Source: Omphiscola glabra
Taxonomy: Eukaryota > Mollusca > Gastropoda > Lymnaeidae
Direction: 5' to 3'
DNA length: 64,000 nt
NCBI GenBank assembly: GCA_964017045.1
Contig: OZ024795.1
Location: 52,096,350 to 52,160,349 of the forward strand
Below are positions 12,051 through 22,125 of the stretch, one piece after another. The position numbers and the translations under genes were made by a program. Below the pieces are notes generated by a model. It saw only the letters and a list, made by a program, of their open reading frames with translations, was not told the origin of the DNA and did not search any database. Each line of letters starts with the position of its first letter. The first letter of the stretch is position 1.

Positions 12051-12885
12051 GTGTGTTGTCGTGTCAGGTTGAATAGAGGTCACAGAGAAAGTAAGTTCTG
12101 GTTGAATCTCTGGGGCATGTGGGAGAGGACAGTGTGTTGTGTCAAGTTGAATAGAGGTCACAGAGAAAGTAAGTTCTGGTTGAATCTGTGGGGCATGTGG
12201 GAGAGGACAGTGTGTTGTGTCAAGTTGAATAGAGGTCACAGGGAAAGTAAGTTCTGGTTGAATCTGTGGGGCATGTGGGAGAGGACAGTGTGTTGTGTCA
12301 AGTTGAATAGAGGTCACAGGGAAAGTAAGTTCTGGTTGAATCTGTGGGGCATGTGGGAGAGGACAGTGTGTTGTGTCAAGTTGAATAGAGGTCACAGAGA
12401 AAGTAAGTTCTGGTTGAATCTCTGGGGCATGTGGGAGAGGACAGTGTGTTGTGTCAAGTTGAATAGAGGTCACAGAGAAAGTAAGTTCTGGTTGAATCTC
12501 TGGGGCATGTGGGAGAGGACAGTGTGTTGTGTCAAGTTGAATAGAGGTCACAGAGAAAGTAAGTTCTGGTTGAATCTCTGGGGCATGTGGGAGAGGACAG
12601 TGTGTTGTGTCAAGTTGAATAGAGGTCACAGAGAAAGTAAGTTCTGGTTGAATCTGTGGGGCATGTGGGAGAGGACAGTGTGTTGTGTCAAGTTGAATAG
12701 AGGTCACAGAGAAAGTAAGTTCTGGTTGAATCTGTGGGGCATGTGGAAGAGGACAGTATGTTGTCGTGTCAAGTTGAATTGAGATCACAGAGAAAGTAAG
12801 TTCTGGTTGAATCTGTGGGGCATGTGGAAGAGGACAGTATGTTGTCGTGTCAGGTTGAATAGAGGTCACAGAGAAAGTAAGTTCT
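12051..12885. repeat. 78-bp tandem array
   Basis: About ten to eleven copies with cores gaatagaggtcacagagaaa, gtaagttctggttgaatc and ggcatgtgggagaggacagt. The unit is 26 codons and stop-free in one frame on each strand, which yields opposed frames of 243 and 286 codons. Near-identity at third positions and the antisense openness argue against a real protein. Confidence 0.97.
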
Positions 12886-13169
12886 CAGCTAGTTTATGTG
12901 AAACATTTGGTAATGTATGGCCTGTGGCCTTGGTAATGTATGTCCTGTACCCTGGTGGACATTTTAAAAAAAAATAAAGTTTATTTATAGGGTCTCTCGA
13001 TAAGAATGAGTTTGATTTATGGTTTATTCAAGACTAGGGCATACAGAGATGAAAGTTGATTTATGGTTTATTCAAGACTAGGGCATAAAGAGATGAAAGA
13101 TATGCCCTGACCTATAGACCAGAGACATTTTAGGATCGCCCTGAATTAAAGATTGTTGACGTCAAATAT
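12886..13169. other. Spacer with a short two-copy repeat
   Basis: Two copies of tttatggtttattcaagact at about 13016-13100; otherwise unique. Confidence 0.6.
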
Positions 13170-13545
13170 AGATATAAGGATCCAACTGCTGGCAATAACA
13201 ATGACGATAAGGATCCAACTGCCGGCAATAACAATGACGATAAGGATCCAACTGCCGGCAATAACAATGGCGATAAGGATCCAACTGCTGGCAATAACAA
13301 TGGCGATAAGGATCCAACTGCTGGCAATAACAATGACGATAAGGATCCAACTGCCGGCAATAACAATGGCGATAAGGATCCAACTGCCGGCAATAACAAT
13401 GGCGATAAGGATCCAACTGCCGGCAATAACAATGGCGATAAGGATCCAACTGCTGGCAATAACAATGACGATAAGGATCCAACTGCTGGCAATAACAATG
13501 GCGATAAGGATTCAACTGCTGGCAATAACAATGACGATAAGGCAA
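13170..13545. repeat. 33-bp tandem array
   Basis: About 11 copies with core gataaggatccaactgc followed by ggcaataacaatg. Open in three frames on the two strands, so the 127-145 codon frames are artefacts. Confidence 0.97.
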
Positions 13546-13950
13546 TGTTGATGCTACAATAACTCACCGTCGCTGTAACCCTGTGACGGCTTGTTGTTAA
13601 AGTAGTCCACAGGCAATGTTGATGCTAAAATAACTCACCGTCGCTGTAACCCTGTGACGGCTTGTTGTTAAAGTAGTCCACAGGCAATGTTGATGCTACA
13701 ATAACTCACCGTCGCTGTAACCCTGTGACGGCTGGTTGTTAAAGTAGTCCACAGGCAATGTTGATGCTACAATAACTCACCGTCGCTGTAACCCTGTGAC
13801 GGCTGGTTGTTAAAGTAGTCCACAGGCAATGTTGATGCTACAATAACTCACCGTCGCTGTAACCCTGTGACGGCTGGTTGTTAAAGTAGTCCACAGGCAA
13901 TGTTGATGCTACAATAACTCACCGTCGCTGTAACCCTGTGACGGCTGGTT
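13541..13950. repeat. 71-bp tandem array
   Basis: Six copies, cores ggcaatgttgatgctacaat, ctcaccgtcgctgtaaccct and ttgttaaagtagtccac. It follows the 33-bp array directly, and the two share the ggcaat join. Confidence 0.97.
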
Positions 13951-14194
13951 TGCTAAGTTCCACCAGTCATTACTGCAAAATATGTGTGTGTGTTGTTGTT
14001 TTTGTGTAGTGTTTTAATTTTTTTTTAAAAATTAGTTACATAAATAAAAGTTTTAAAAAAACGTGACGCGTGTCTGTTTGATGTCGAATGTCAACTTCTG
14101 TTTAGAGGACAAGCTTCTCACACCCGTTAGTGTTTAATTTTGTCTAACCGTTGCAACTATTTTTTTAAGAAAAAAAAAACCACGATGTGTGCTT
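13951..14194. other. AT-rich unique spacer
   Basis: Nothing is recognised besides T and A runs. Confidence 0.4.
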
Positions 14195-14720
14195 AATCAC
14201 AAATTGTCTTCCGCTTAATTCATCGACGAACATGACGTCATCAATTTATCTTCAGCTTAATTCATCGTCAAACATGGCGTCGTCAATTTGTCTTCAGCTT
14301 TATTCATCGTCAAACATGACGTCATCAAGTTGTCTTAAACTTATTTCATTGTCAAACATGACGTCATCAATTTGTCTTCAGCCTAATTCATCGTCAAACA
14401 TGACGTCATCAATTTGTCTTCAGCTTAATTCATCGTCAAACATGACGTCATCAATTTATCTTCAGCTTAATTCATCGTCAAACATGGCGTCATCAATTTA
14501 TCTTCAGCTTAATTCATCGTCAAACATGACGTGATCAAGTTGTCTTAAACTTATTTCATTGTCAAACATGAAGTCATCAATTTGTCTTCAGCTTAATTCA
14601 TCGTCAAACATGACGTCATCAATTTCTCTTCAGCTTATTTCATTGTCAAACATGATGGCATCAAGTTGTTTTCACATGAATTCATCGTCAAACATGACGC
14701 CATCTGTAACATCATCAGTA
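14195..14720. repeat. 42-bp tandem array, block 1, containing TGACGTCA
   Basis: About 12 copies with cores cttcagcttaattcatcgtc and aaacatgacgtcatcaattt. Many units contain the perfect palindrome TGACGTCA, the consensus cAMP response element. The unit is 14 codons long and gives a spurious plus-strand frame. Confidence 0.95.
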
Positions 14721-15179
14721 TTCATGATGCAGATGTTACATTCAGCTTGGATGTATTAAGGTGTACTCTTCTTATAGACTTCTCATTAATTAATCACTTT
14801 AAACATGAGATAGAACTTCTTGATATGAACATCACTATGGTTTATTCACCCACTTAACACAATTCATAATAATAATAAAGTCTCCTACAATTAGAGAAGA
14901 GATCATATGTTGTCTTAGTCCTTGACACGTGAATATCACACGATTTCACACGATGTTAAAAGATGTTATAACATGTTATAAGATGTAAAACCTGGACCAA
15001 GGCTAGGGCCATCCAGTAATCCCTACTCCATATTCATTCCTTTTTTTTATCTCCCCTCTGTTCTCCCCTCTGCCCTTCTGCGTATGCCCTCAATAATCTC
15101 ATTCACTTCCTGTACATCTTCAATTACCCCAAAACAATACATTGTCCAAGATAATTACTATGTCCACATTTGAGCTGTT
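14721..15179. other. Unique spacer between the two 42-bp blocks
   Basis: No gene recognised. Confidence 0.4.
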
Positions 15180-15935
15180 ACTTCATTGTCAAACATGATG
15201 TCACCAATTTGTCTTCAGCTCAATTCATTGTCAAACATGATGTCATCAATTTGTATTCAGCTAAATTCATCGTCAAACATGACGTCATCAATTTATCTTC
15301 AGCTTAATTCATTGTCAAACATGACGTCATCAAATTGTCTTAAACTCAATTCATTGTCAAACATGACGTCAACAATTTGTCTTAAACTCAATTCATTGTC
15401 AAACATGATGTCATCAATTTGTCTTCAACTCAATTCATTGTAAAACATGACGTCATCAAATTGTCTTCAACTCAATTCAATGTCAAACATGACGTCATCA
15501 ATTTGTCTTCAACTTAATTCATTGTCAAACATGATGTCATCAATTTGTCTTCAGCTTAATTCATTGTCAAACATGATGGCATCAATTTGTCTTCAGCTTA
15601 ATTCATTGTCAAACATGATGTCATCAATTTGTCTTCAGCTTAATTCATTGTCAAACATGATGGCATCAATTTGTCTTCATCTTAATTCATTGTCAAACAT
15701 GATAGCATCAAAATGTCTTCAACTTAATTCATTGTCAAACATGGCGTAATCAATTTCTCTTCAACTTAATTCATTGTCAAAAATGGCGTAATTAATTTGT
15801 CTTCAACTTAATTCATTGTCAAACATGGCGTAATCAATTTCTCTTCAACTTAATTCATTGTCAAACATGGCGTAATCAATTTGTCTTCAACTTAATTCAT
15901 TGTCAAACATGGCGTAATCAATTTGTCTTCACCGT
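15180..15935. repeat. 42-bp tandem array, block 2
   Basis: About 18 copies of the same unit as 14195-14720. Towards the right the TGACGTCA site degrades to tgatgtca, tgatggca and tggcgtaa. The two blocks are probably one array split by inserted or diverged sequence. Confidence 0.95.
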
Positions 15936-15976
15936 CTCAAAGAGGATGTAAAATCAAATTTAATAATAAATTAAAG

Positions 15977-16179
15977 CAGCGGTTCTCAACCCGTGGGTCG
16001 CGACCCCTTTAAGGGTCGAACGACCCTTTCACAGAAATCGCCTATGACCATCGGAAAACACATATAGGCCTACTCTACAGTTATGACGTGGCAACGAAAA
16101 TAATTTTGTGGTTGGGGGTCGCCACAACATGAGTAACTGTATTAAGGCGTCACGGTATTAGAAAGGTTGAGAACCACTA
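15977..16179 (+). mobile_element. SPIN-like non-autonomous hAT element, copy 2
   Basis: A 203-bp element from cagcggttctcaac to ggttgagaaccacta (last base mutated from G). It has perfect 8-bp target-site duplications, aattaaag at 15969-15976 and 16180-16187. Interior landmarks are gtgggtcgcgacccc, gtcgaacgaccctttcac, aacgaaaataatttt and gttgggggtcgcca. It sits 40 bp from the end of the 42-bp array. Confidence 0.95.
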
Positions 16180-16187
16180 AATTAAAG

Positions 16188-17346
16188 GAACAATAAAACA
16201 ACCCTAACCCCGAATGGGGCGGATAATGAAGGGGCGCTGCATCATGACCAACCACCCCCTCCCTGTGGGGGGGAGGAGTGTCTCCTGGCGTCTCGTGCCT
16301 ATTTCGAGAACCCCCATTGGGCACAAGAACGGCGGTCTTTGTTTTGTCTACCCTAGCGTTGAGATTATCGATGACACGCTGCAGAAATTCCTACATAACC
16401 GCGATTATTTACTCACCAAAACAATAATAATCACGTAGCACTCGCGACGTTGAGGAGACGTTTTCCCCGTTACCGCGGCAAATATTTCTCTTATCTTAGA
16501 GTAGAAGGGGGAAAAAATTCCCGAAACTTGCCGTCCCGTGGAGCCCAAAAAGTTCCCCGGTTCATACCTGTCAGGTGAGTCGGCGAAAGCGATCCCATGT
16601 CTCTTGAGGGGATCTGTCATGAAAAGAGGGGGGGGGGGAGAGGTCCCAGCGAGTATGGTTTACGAGGACCCCCCCCCCCAATTCCCCCACCCTAAACAGA
16701 GACAGATATATCGTGAGCTGTTGACAGGGTAGGTACTTTAGGGAGAAGTGATGGCCGTCTGAAAATGAGGTGCAGTCAGAGCTGGGCTGGACAATTGCCC
16801 ATTGGGGAGACTAGGGGAAGGGGGTAGAAGCCATTTAGCTGATGTAGTTATGGGTTACCAGACTTTGAAGCTACTGGGATTGTGAGAGGTTCTAAACTAA
16901 ACCGAAAGTGCTACTCTTAAATCGGGCGTTTATGCCTTTTTTAAAAACAGACTTCTTGGTTAAGGTAAATAAATATTTCTGAAGATATCCTTTAAAACGT
17001 TTTATACGGCGCTGTGGAATCGTAGTCGTAAAATTAGTGTCGTAAAAAGGATTTCAATAAAAAAATATCCACAAAAATATCCTTTTTATAAAAAATAATA
17101 ATAATTAAGGAATAAACGCTAAGACCTAATCCGGTTTCTTGTTATCCACGTCAACGTATCCATGTGTTACGTCTGCTGCAGCAATCTGAGTAGTCTATTC
17201 GAAGTCTGAGGATTTTATGCCCAGGCGTATGGGATGTAGTTAAAACAGAGTAGCTGCAGCAGGAAGTATGAATTACAATGTGTGATAACATAAAGTATGT
17301 CAATAATACTGCGTGGATTTCTCTTTTTAGCCTTGGTTGGCAACTC
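16188..17346. other. Unique spacer, no recognised gene
   Basis: Contains G and C runs at about 16628-16640 and 16671-16680 and AT-rich sequence at 16930-17120. Short open frames lack recognisable domains. Confidence 0.4.
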
Positions 17347-17354
17347 GTCTAGGA

Positions 17355-17544
17355 CTACCCTGCACAACTTGCGGCCCGCGGGCCACATGCGGCCCGCAAA
17401 AACACCCACTTTGCGGCCCGCGAAGTAACAACTTATTTTTTATTCTTAATAGCCTCCCCCACCCCCGTCCTATTAACTTTTGGCCCGCACAAGTTTTTCA
17501 TAAAGTATGACGGCCCGCCTTACATTTTGAGTTGTGCAGGCCTG
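17355..17544 (+). mobile_element. hAT element family C, copy 1
   Basis: A 190-bp element ending in cctgcacaac and gttgtgcaggcctg inverted repeats; the outermost bases of the left end are mutated. Target-site duplications are gtctagga (17347-17354) and gtttagga (17545-17552), 7 of 8 matching. The interior is rich in gcggcccgcg. The segment cctattaacttttggcccgc is present once here and is expanded in copy 2 at 21 kb. No transposase. Confidence 0.85.
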
Positions 17545-17589
17545 GTTTAGGAGAAGGTAAACTCTACAAATCAAACACGTGACAGTATG

Positions 17590-17860
17590 ACGTGGACACA
17601 ATTCCTGTGACGTAGAACGCGTGAAGAGCACAGTGGGACGCACAAGACACACCTGCTGGTCAACTACTGCATCCTGGTCTATTTCCAAAGTCTTGACTCA
17701 TTCTTGCCATTGGATCAAATGTGTCAAGTAGGCAGGGACGAGTGCGGGATGCTGACGAACTGAGCGGCTCTCCCTCACTTTAAACACAAATACAGATCAA
17801 GTCGTGGCTGCTACTCAACTCAAATACTGAATTGGTCATCTTCACGTTGCGAAAAGTGTG
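17590..17860 (-). repeat. Dispersed repeat DR-B, copy 2, unexpanded
   Basis: On the minus strand it contains gtttaaagtgagggagag, cactcgtccctgcctacttg, ggaaatagaccaggatgc, gttgaccagcaggtg and cccactgtgctctt in the same order as 10200-10885, with the 46-bp unit present once. Similarity is clearly below identity, so the copies are old. Confidence 0.8.
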
Positions 17861-18725
17861 CACAATATTAATGATAATAGATTAGGTTCCAGCAACGCAC
17901 AAGAAAGTTTTGTTATGGTATGGGTGATCTCTATCAGTGTGTTACCGCATGAAAACCTGATGCTGTGTAAAGATAGTTAAACCGTGAATGGTAATTGAGG
18001 CTCAATTAAAAGATGATGTTTATTATATATTTGAAAAACTGAACCGAACTGATTTGGCCACAAAGGAGACTGGAATTTAGCTCAGCCATTTAATACACCT
18101 GGTCTCAGTTAGGATGGAGCGCTAATTGCCGTGGGTAGAAACAATGGGTCGAGTGGATAGGTCTGTCGTGGTATTAAGTGTGTGTGTCTGTTTGTGTGCG
18201 CATGTCTGCGTGCGCATGTCTGCGTGCGCATGTCTGTTTATTTATGCTTGTGTGCTTGTGTGACTAGTTGCATGTTTGTTCGTGTAAGTGTGAGTGCTGG
18301 CTTGTGTGTGTGTGTGTGAATAAGCGTTAAACAAATGAATAGTTGATGAATGCAACCATCCGTGACAACCCTTGACATGGTTGGTATCAGTTGTGACATC
18401 CACGGACTAATCTAACCTGCATTTTTTTTTTGACATTAAAATAATATATTTTATAGAGTCAGATTATTTCTATTACTATAGTTCTATTCTGATCTACTTA
18501 TTTTGGGGCTTCCCCAATTCACCCCCCTCCTCCACACCCACCCACCCCCCACCCGTCATGTCAAGGTGTTCTCACGTTTGAGCCACTCTATAGCTGCTGC
18601 TCAATCTTCCACGGCCACTGCGTCTGATTCTTTTCACGAACATTCTAGAACACTCGTCGAATGAACTGTAAAATTATTTATATATTTTTTAGTTGTTTCG
18701 TAGTTAAATTTTGCTCCATCTATAA
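17861..18725. other. Spacer with TG-rich simple sequence
   Basis: TG/CG-rich microsatellite at about 18178-18325, including three copies of tgcgtgcgcatgtc-like sequence. No gene seen. Confidence 0.5.
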
Positions 18726-18913
18726 CAGCGGTTCTCAAAATGTGGGTCGCGATCACTTTGAGGGGTCGATCGCCCCTTACACAGGGGTCGCCTTAGACCA
18801 TTGGAAAACACATATTCATGAAGTAGCAACGAAAATAATTGTGTGGTGGGGGTCGCCACATCATGAGGAACTGTATTAAATGGTCACGGCATTAGGAAAT
18901 TTGAGAACCACTG
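18726..18913 (+). mobile_element. SPIN-like non-autonomous hAT element, copy 3
   Basis: A 188-bp element from cagcggttctcaaa to ttgagaaccactg. Target-site duplications are atctataa (18718-18725) and atctacaa (18914-18921), 7 of 8. It lacks a few bases in the middle compared with copy 2. Confidence 0.93.
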
Positions 18914-18944
18914 ATCTACAACAACTCGGAGTTAAAAGATCTAA

Positions 18945-19093
18945 CCGTATAGTCACCTGTCTCCATTGACCTAGTGTCACCTGTCTCAAGTGACCTACAG
19001 TCACCTGTCTCAATTGACCTACAGTCACCTGTCTCAATTCACCTACAATCACCTGTCTCCATTGACCTACAGTCACCTATCCTAATTGACCGT
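18945..19093. repeat. 24-bp tandem array, left part
   Basis: About six copies of agtcacctgtctcaattgac with a ctac/cctac join. It is interrupted on the right by the retroelement at 19094 and resumes at 19524. Confidence 0.92.
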
Positions 19094-19523
19094 ACAGTGG
19101 GTTTCCACCTCGCGACTAGTTCGCGAAATAGCTGGGACGAAACGGTTGCCTAGGAGCAGCTTTCTCAGGGCTGCATATTTAGAATCACCGGCTATAGGCT
19201 TCCACCACAGCCTATAGCCTCATATCCCTTAACGGCAACTTGTAATCATGATCCCTACCCTGTGTTTGCCTTTTCTTCCCCCTGCGAAGTATCACAGGTG
19301 GCAGCCCTGTAGGAGCCGTTTATTCCAGCAACTACCATGCATGGCCGTGTCTGCCACGCGGGACACGCAATGGTGCTAGTGTACCCCGGGTTAACGCCGA
19401 GGGGGTCGGTGGCCAGCGCTTCCAAATCGACAAGCCACTACAGACTTGTCAACCGGAATCCCGGGGAGGGCATGGACCTATAGCATGGACCTATAACATG
19501 GACCTATAACATGGACCTATAAC
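19094..19523 (+). mobile_element. 5'-truncated retroelement R, copy 1, with 13-bp 3' tail repeats
   Basis: From cagtgggtttccacctcg to gaatcccggggagggc it is nearly identical to the minus strand of 23290-23670. It lacks the roughly 330 bp of 5' sequence found in that copy and ends in about four units of atggacctataac. Missing 5' sequence and a short-repeat 3' tail are typical of LINE or SINE-type insertions. It interrupts the 24-bp array. No RT domain is present, so its clade and autonomy are unknown. Confidence 0.75.
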
Positions 19524-19752
19524 AATTGACCATCCAGTCACCTGTCTCCATTGACCTACAGTCACCTGTCTCAATTGACCTACAGTCACCTGTCTCAATT
19601 GACCGTCCAGTCACCTGTCTCCATTGACCTACAGTCACCTGTCTCAATTGACCTACAGTCACCTGTCTCAACCGACCTACAGTCACCTGTCTCAATTGAC
19701 CTACAGTCACCTGTCTCCATTGACCATACAGTCACCTGTCTCAATTGACCTT
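19524..19752. repeat. 24-bp tandem array, right part
   Basis: About nine copies of the same unit as 18945-19093. The two parts are best explained as one array split by the retroelement insertion. Confidence 0.92.
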
Positions 19753-19861
19753 ACGTGAACATTTCTTATATTTTTCTTGAACTTTATTTGCAGTTCATTA
19801 TGTTCAATCAATTCCGTTCATCTGATTGGAACAGTGTTTGTTGATTCAAAACCCATCGAAA

Positions 19862-20615
19862 CAGCCGTGTGGCATGGCTAGAATCTGTAACGCCACCCAA
19901 AAAATCAGCCGTGTGGTATGGCTAGAGTCTGTGACGCCACCCATAAAATCAGCTGTGTGGCATGGCTAGAGTCTGTGACGCCACCCATAAAATCAGCTGT
20001 GTGGCATGGCTAGAGTCTGTGACGCCACCCATAAAATCAGCCGTGTGGTATGGCTAGAGTCTGTGACGCCACCCATAAAATCAGCTGTGTGGCATGGCTA
20101 GAGTCTGTGACGCCACCCATAAAATCAGCCGTGTGGTATGGCTAGAGTCTGTGACGCCACCCATAAAATCAGCTGTGTGGCATGGCTAGAGTCTGTGACG
20201 CCACCCATAAAATCAGCTGTGTGGCATGGCTAGAGTCTGTGACGCCACCCATAAAATCAGCCGTGTGGTATGGCTAGAGTCTGTGACGCCACCCATAAAA
20301 TCAGCTGTGTGGTATGGCTAGAGTCTGTGACGCCACCCATAAAATCAGCCGTGTGGTATGGCTAGAGTCTGTGACGCCACCCATAAAATCAGCTGTGTGG
20401 CATGGCTAGAGTCTGTGACGCCACCCATAAAATCAGCCGTGTGGCATGGCTAGAATCTGTGACGCCACCCATAAAATCAGCTGTGTGGCATGGCTAGAGT
20501 CTGTGACGCCACCCATAAAATCAGCCGTGTGGTATGGCTAGAGTCTGTGACGCGACCCATAAAATCAGCCGTGTGGTATGGCTAGAGTCTGTGACGCCAC
20601 CCATAAAATCAGCCG
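19862..20615. repeat. 44-bp tandem array
   Basis: About 17 copies, cores gtatggctagagtctgtgac and gccacccataaaatcagc, with cagctg/cagccg and gtatgg/gcatgg alternating. Its right end abuts a truncated SPIN-like element. Confidence 0.97.
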
Positions 20616-20618
20616 TGG

Positions 20619-20753
20619 CACAGGGGTCGCCTCAGACCATCGGAAAACACATATTCATGAATTAGCAACGAGAAAATTTTTATTGTTGGGGGTCACCGCA
20701 ACACGAGGAACTGTAATAACGGGTCTCGGCTTTAGTAAGGTTGAGAACCACAG
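20619..20753 (+). mobile_element. SPIN-like hAT element, copy 4, left end missing
   Basis: Begins inside the family sequence at cacaggggtcgcctcagacc and ends in aaggttgagaaccacag. The first 50-60 bp are absent, replaced directly by the last unit of the 44-bp array, and no target-site duplication can be read. The array probably grew or recombined into the element. Confidence 0.88.
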
Positions 20754-20987
20754 CTCTTACTGAACCTGCACTGAATCCACGCGTGCGTAGATCTTCACTT
20801 CATGTTGGTACTGTTCTCATTTGCTTATGCCGTCAAGAGAGTACAAAAATAATAGAGGATTTCCCCTGAACAGTAGTTGAGGTGTTGAGGTCAAAGGTCA
20901 ATCTCTGCGTTTAGCATATAACGGAGCAGTTCAGTCAGAAAATCATTTTATGCAAGTGTTTTATGCTTTCCTCTTTAAATACTGATG
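20754..20987. other. Unique spacer
   Basis: Nothing is recognised. Confidence 0.4.
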
Positions 20988-20995
20988 CTATAAAG

Positions 20996-21691
20996 CAGGC
21001 CTGCACAACACACGGCCCGCCAGCACCCACTTGGCGGCCCGCGAAGTAACGAAATATTCTTTATTCTTATTATTATCGTAATAGCTTTCCCCCTTTCCTA
21101 TTTTCTTTTGGCCCGCACATGTCCTGTCCTATTTTCTTTTGGCCCGCACATGTCCTGTCCTATTTTCTTTTGGCCCGCACATGTCCTGTCCTATTTTCTT
21201 TTGGCCCGCACATGTCCTGTCCTATTTTCTTTTGGCCGCACATGTCCTGTCCTATTTTCTTTTAGCCGCACATGTCCTGTCCTATTTTCTTTTGGCCGCA
21301 CATGTCCTGTCCTATTTTCTTTTGGCCGCACATGTCCTGTCCTATTTTCTTTTGGCCGCACATGTCCTGTCCTATTTTCTTTTGGCCGCACATGTCCTGT
21401 CCTATTTTCTTTTGGCCGCACATGTCCTGTCCTATTTTCTTTTGGCCGCACATGTCCTGTCCTATTTTCTTTTGGCCCGCACATGTCCTGTCCTATTTTC
21501 TTTTGGCCGCACATGTCCTGTCCTATTTTCTTTTGGCCGCACATGTCCTGTCCTATTTTCTTTTGGCCCGCACATGTGCTGTCCTATTTTCTTTTGGCCC
21601 GCACATGTCCTGTCCTATTTTCGTTTGGCCCGCACAAGTTTTTCTTAAAGTATTATGGCCCGCCTTACATATTTTGAGTTGTGCAGGCGTA
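20996..21691 (+). mobile_element. hAT element family C, copy 2, swollen by an internal array
   Basis: Left end caggcctgcacaac and right end gttgtgcagg match copy 1 at 17355-17544, as do ggcggcccgcgaagtaac and aagtttttc...aaagtat...ggcccgccttaca. Target-site duplications ctataaag (20988-20995) and atatgaag (21692-21699) match at 6 of 8. The element is about 700 bp instead of 190 because its internal cctattttcttttggcccgc segment is tandemly repeated. Confidence 0.88.
21113..21635. repeat. 30-31 bp tandem array inside hAT family C
   Basis: About 17 copies with cores catgtcctgtcctattttct and tttggccgcaca (some gcccgca). Copy 1 at 17.5 kb has this segment once. Frames open on both strands (up to 189 codons) are artefacts. 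Confidence 0.97.
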
Positions 21692-21785
21692 ATATGAAGG
21701 CATTTTCTCAGATTTTTATGGATTTCACGTTTGCTCCAAGAGCTGTTTATGAGATCAAACATGTCTTCTTTTTTTTAAAAATTCT

Positions 21786-22125
21786 TTGCAGATCCAAAAC
21801 TCACCAGCATTGTCTGGGCTTTATCTGGGCCTGGTGCCTTCCCAGATTTTAGTTCCTCCATCGCTCTGGTGATCTCATTTGGTGTGAAGAACTTATAGTG
21901 AATATTGCTAGCATAAGGTGCCCTCCTTGTTGGCCTTTAGGTCATCTAATACGGAACGGTCACTGTCTGACTTTTTGTTTGCCTTGTTGGTTGTGGCAAA
22001 GTTCTCGTTGAAGATTTGTGCTTTCTTTTGATCTTCCGCTGTTTGTTCATTTTCATTGGTATGTTGTTTTTTTTGGGTTGAATGTCCGCCCTTCACAACG
22101 GATACCACTGAAAAGGGACAATGCT
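21786..22125 (-). pseudogene. Non-LTR retrotransposon reverse transcriptase fragment, frameshifted
   Basis: Read on the minus strand, an upstream stretch with EDQKKAQIFNENFATTNKAN is followed, after a one-base frameshift near 21920, by EITRAMEELKSGKAPGPD. The KAPGPD motif is a hallmark of the N-terminal part of non-LTR reverse transcriptases, and the preceding FNENFA stretch matches the usual pre-RT linker. Catalytic RT motifs are absent. The 5' side abuts the 13-bp satellite. RTE/CR1/Jockey type; clade not assigned. Confidence 0.8.

Noticed and set aside
12009..12869. Opposed 243- and 286-codon frames
   Set aside because: Both arise from a 78-bp unit that is stop-free on both strands. Codon positions show no difference in divergence.
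18075..18155. tagctcagcca and gggtcgagtgg, similar to tRNA A and B boxes
   Set aside because: Spacing is too long for a tRNA without an intron and no cloverleaf can be drawn; a degraded SINE head is possible but unsupported.
21108..21697. 189-codon frame with repeated hydrophobic-aromatic units, at first like a membrane protein
   Set aside because: It is the 30-bp array inside a hAT element, and other frames are open too.
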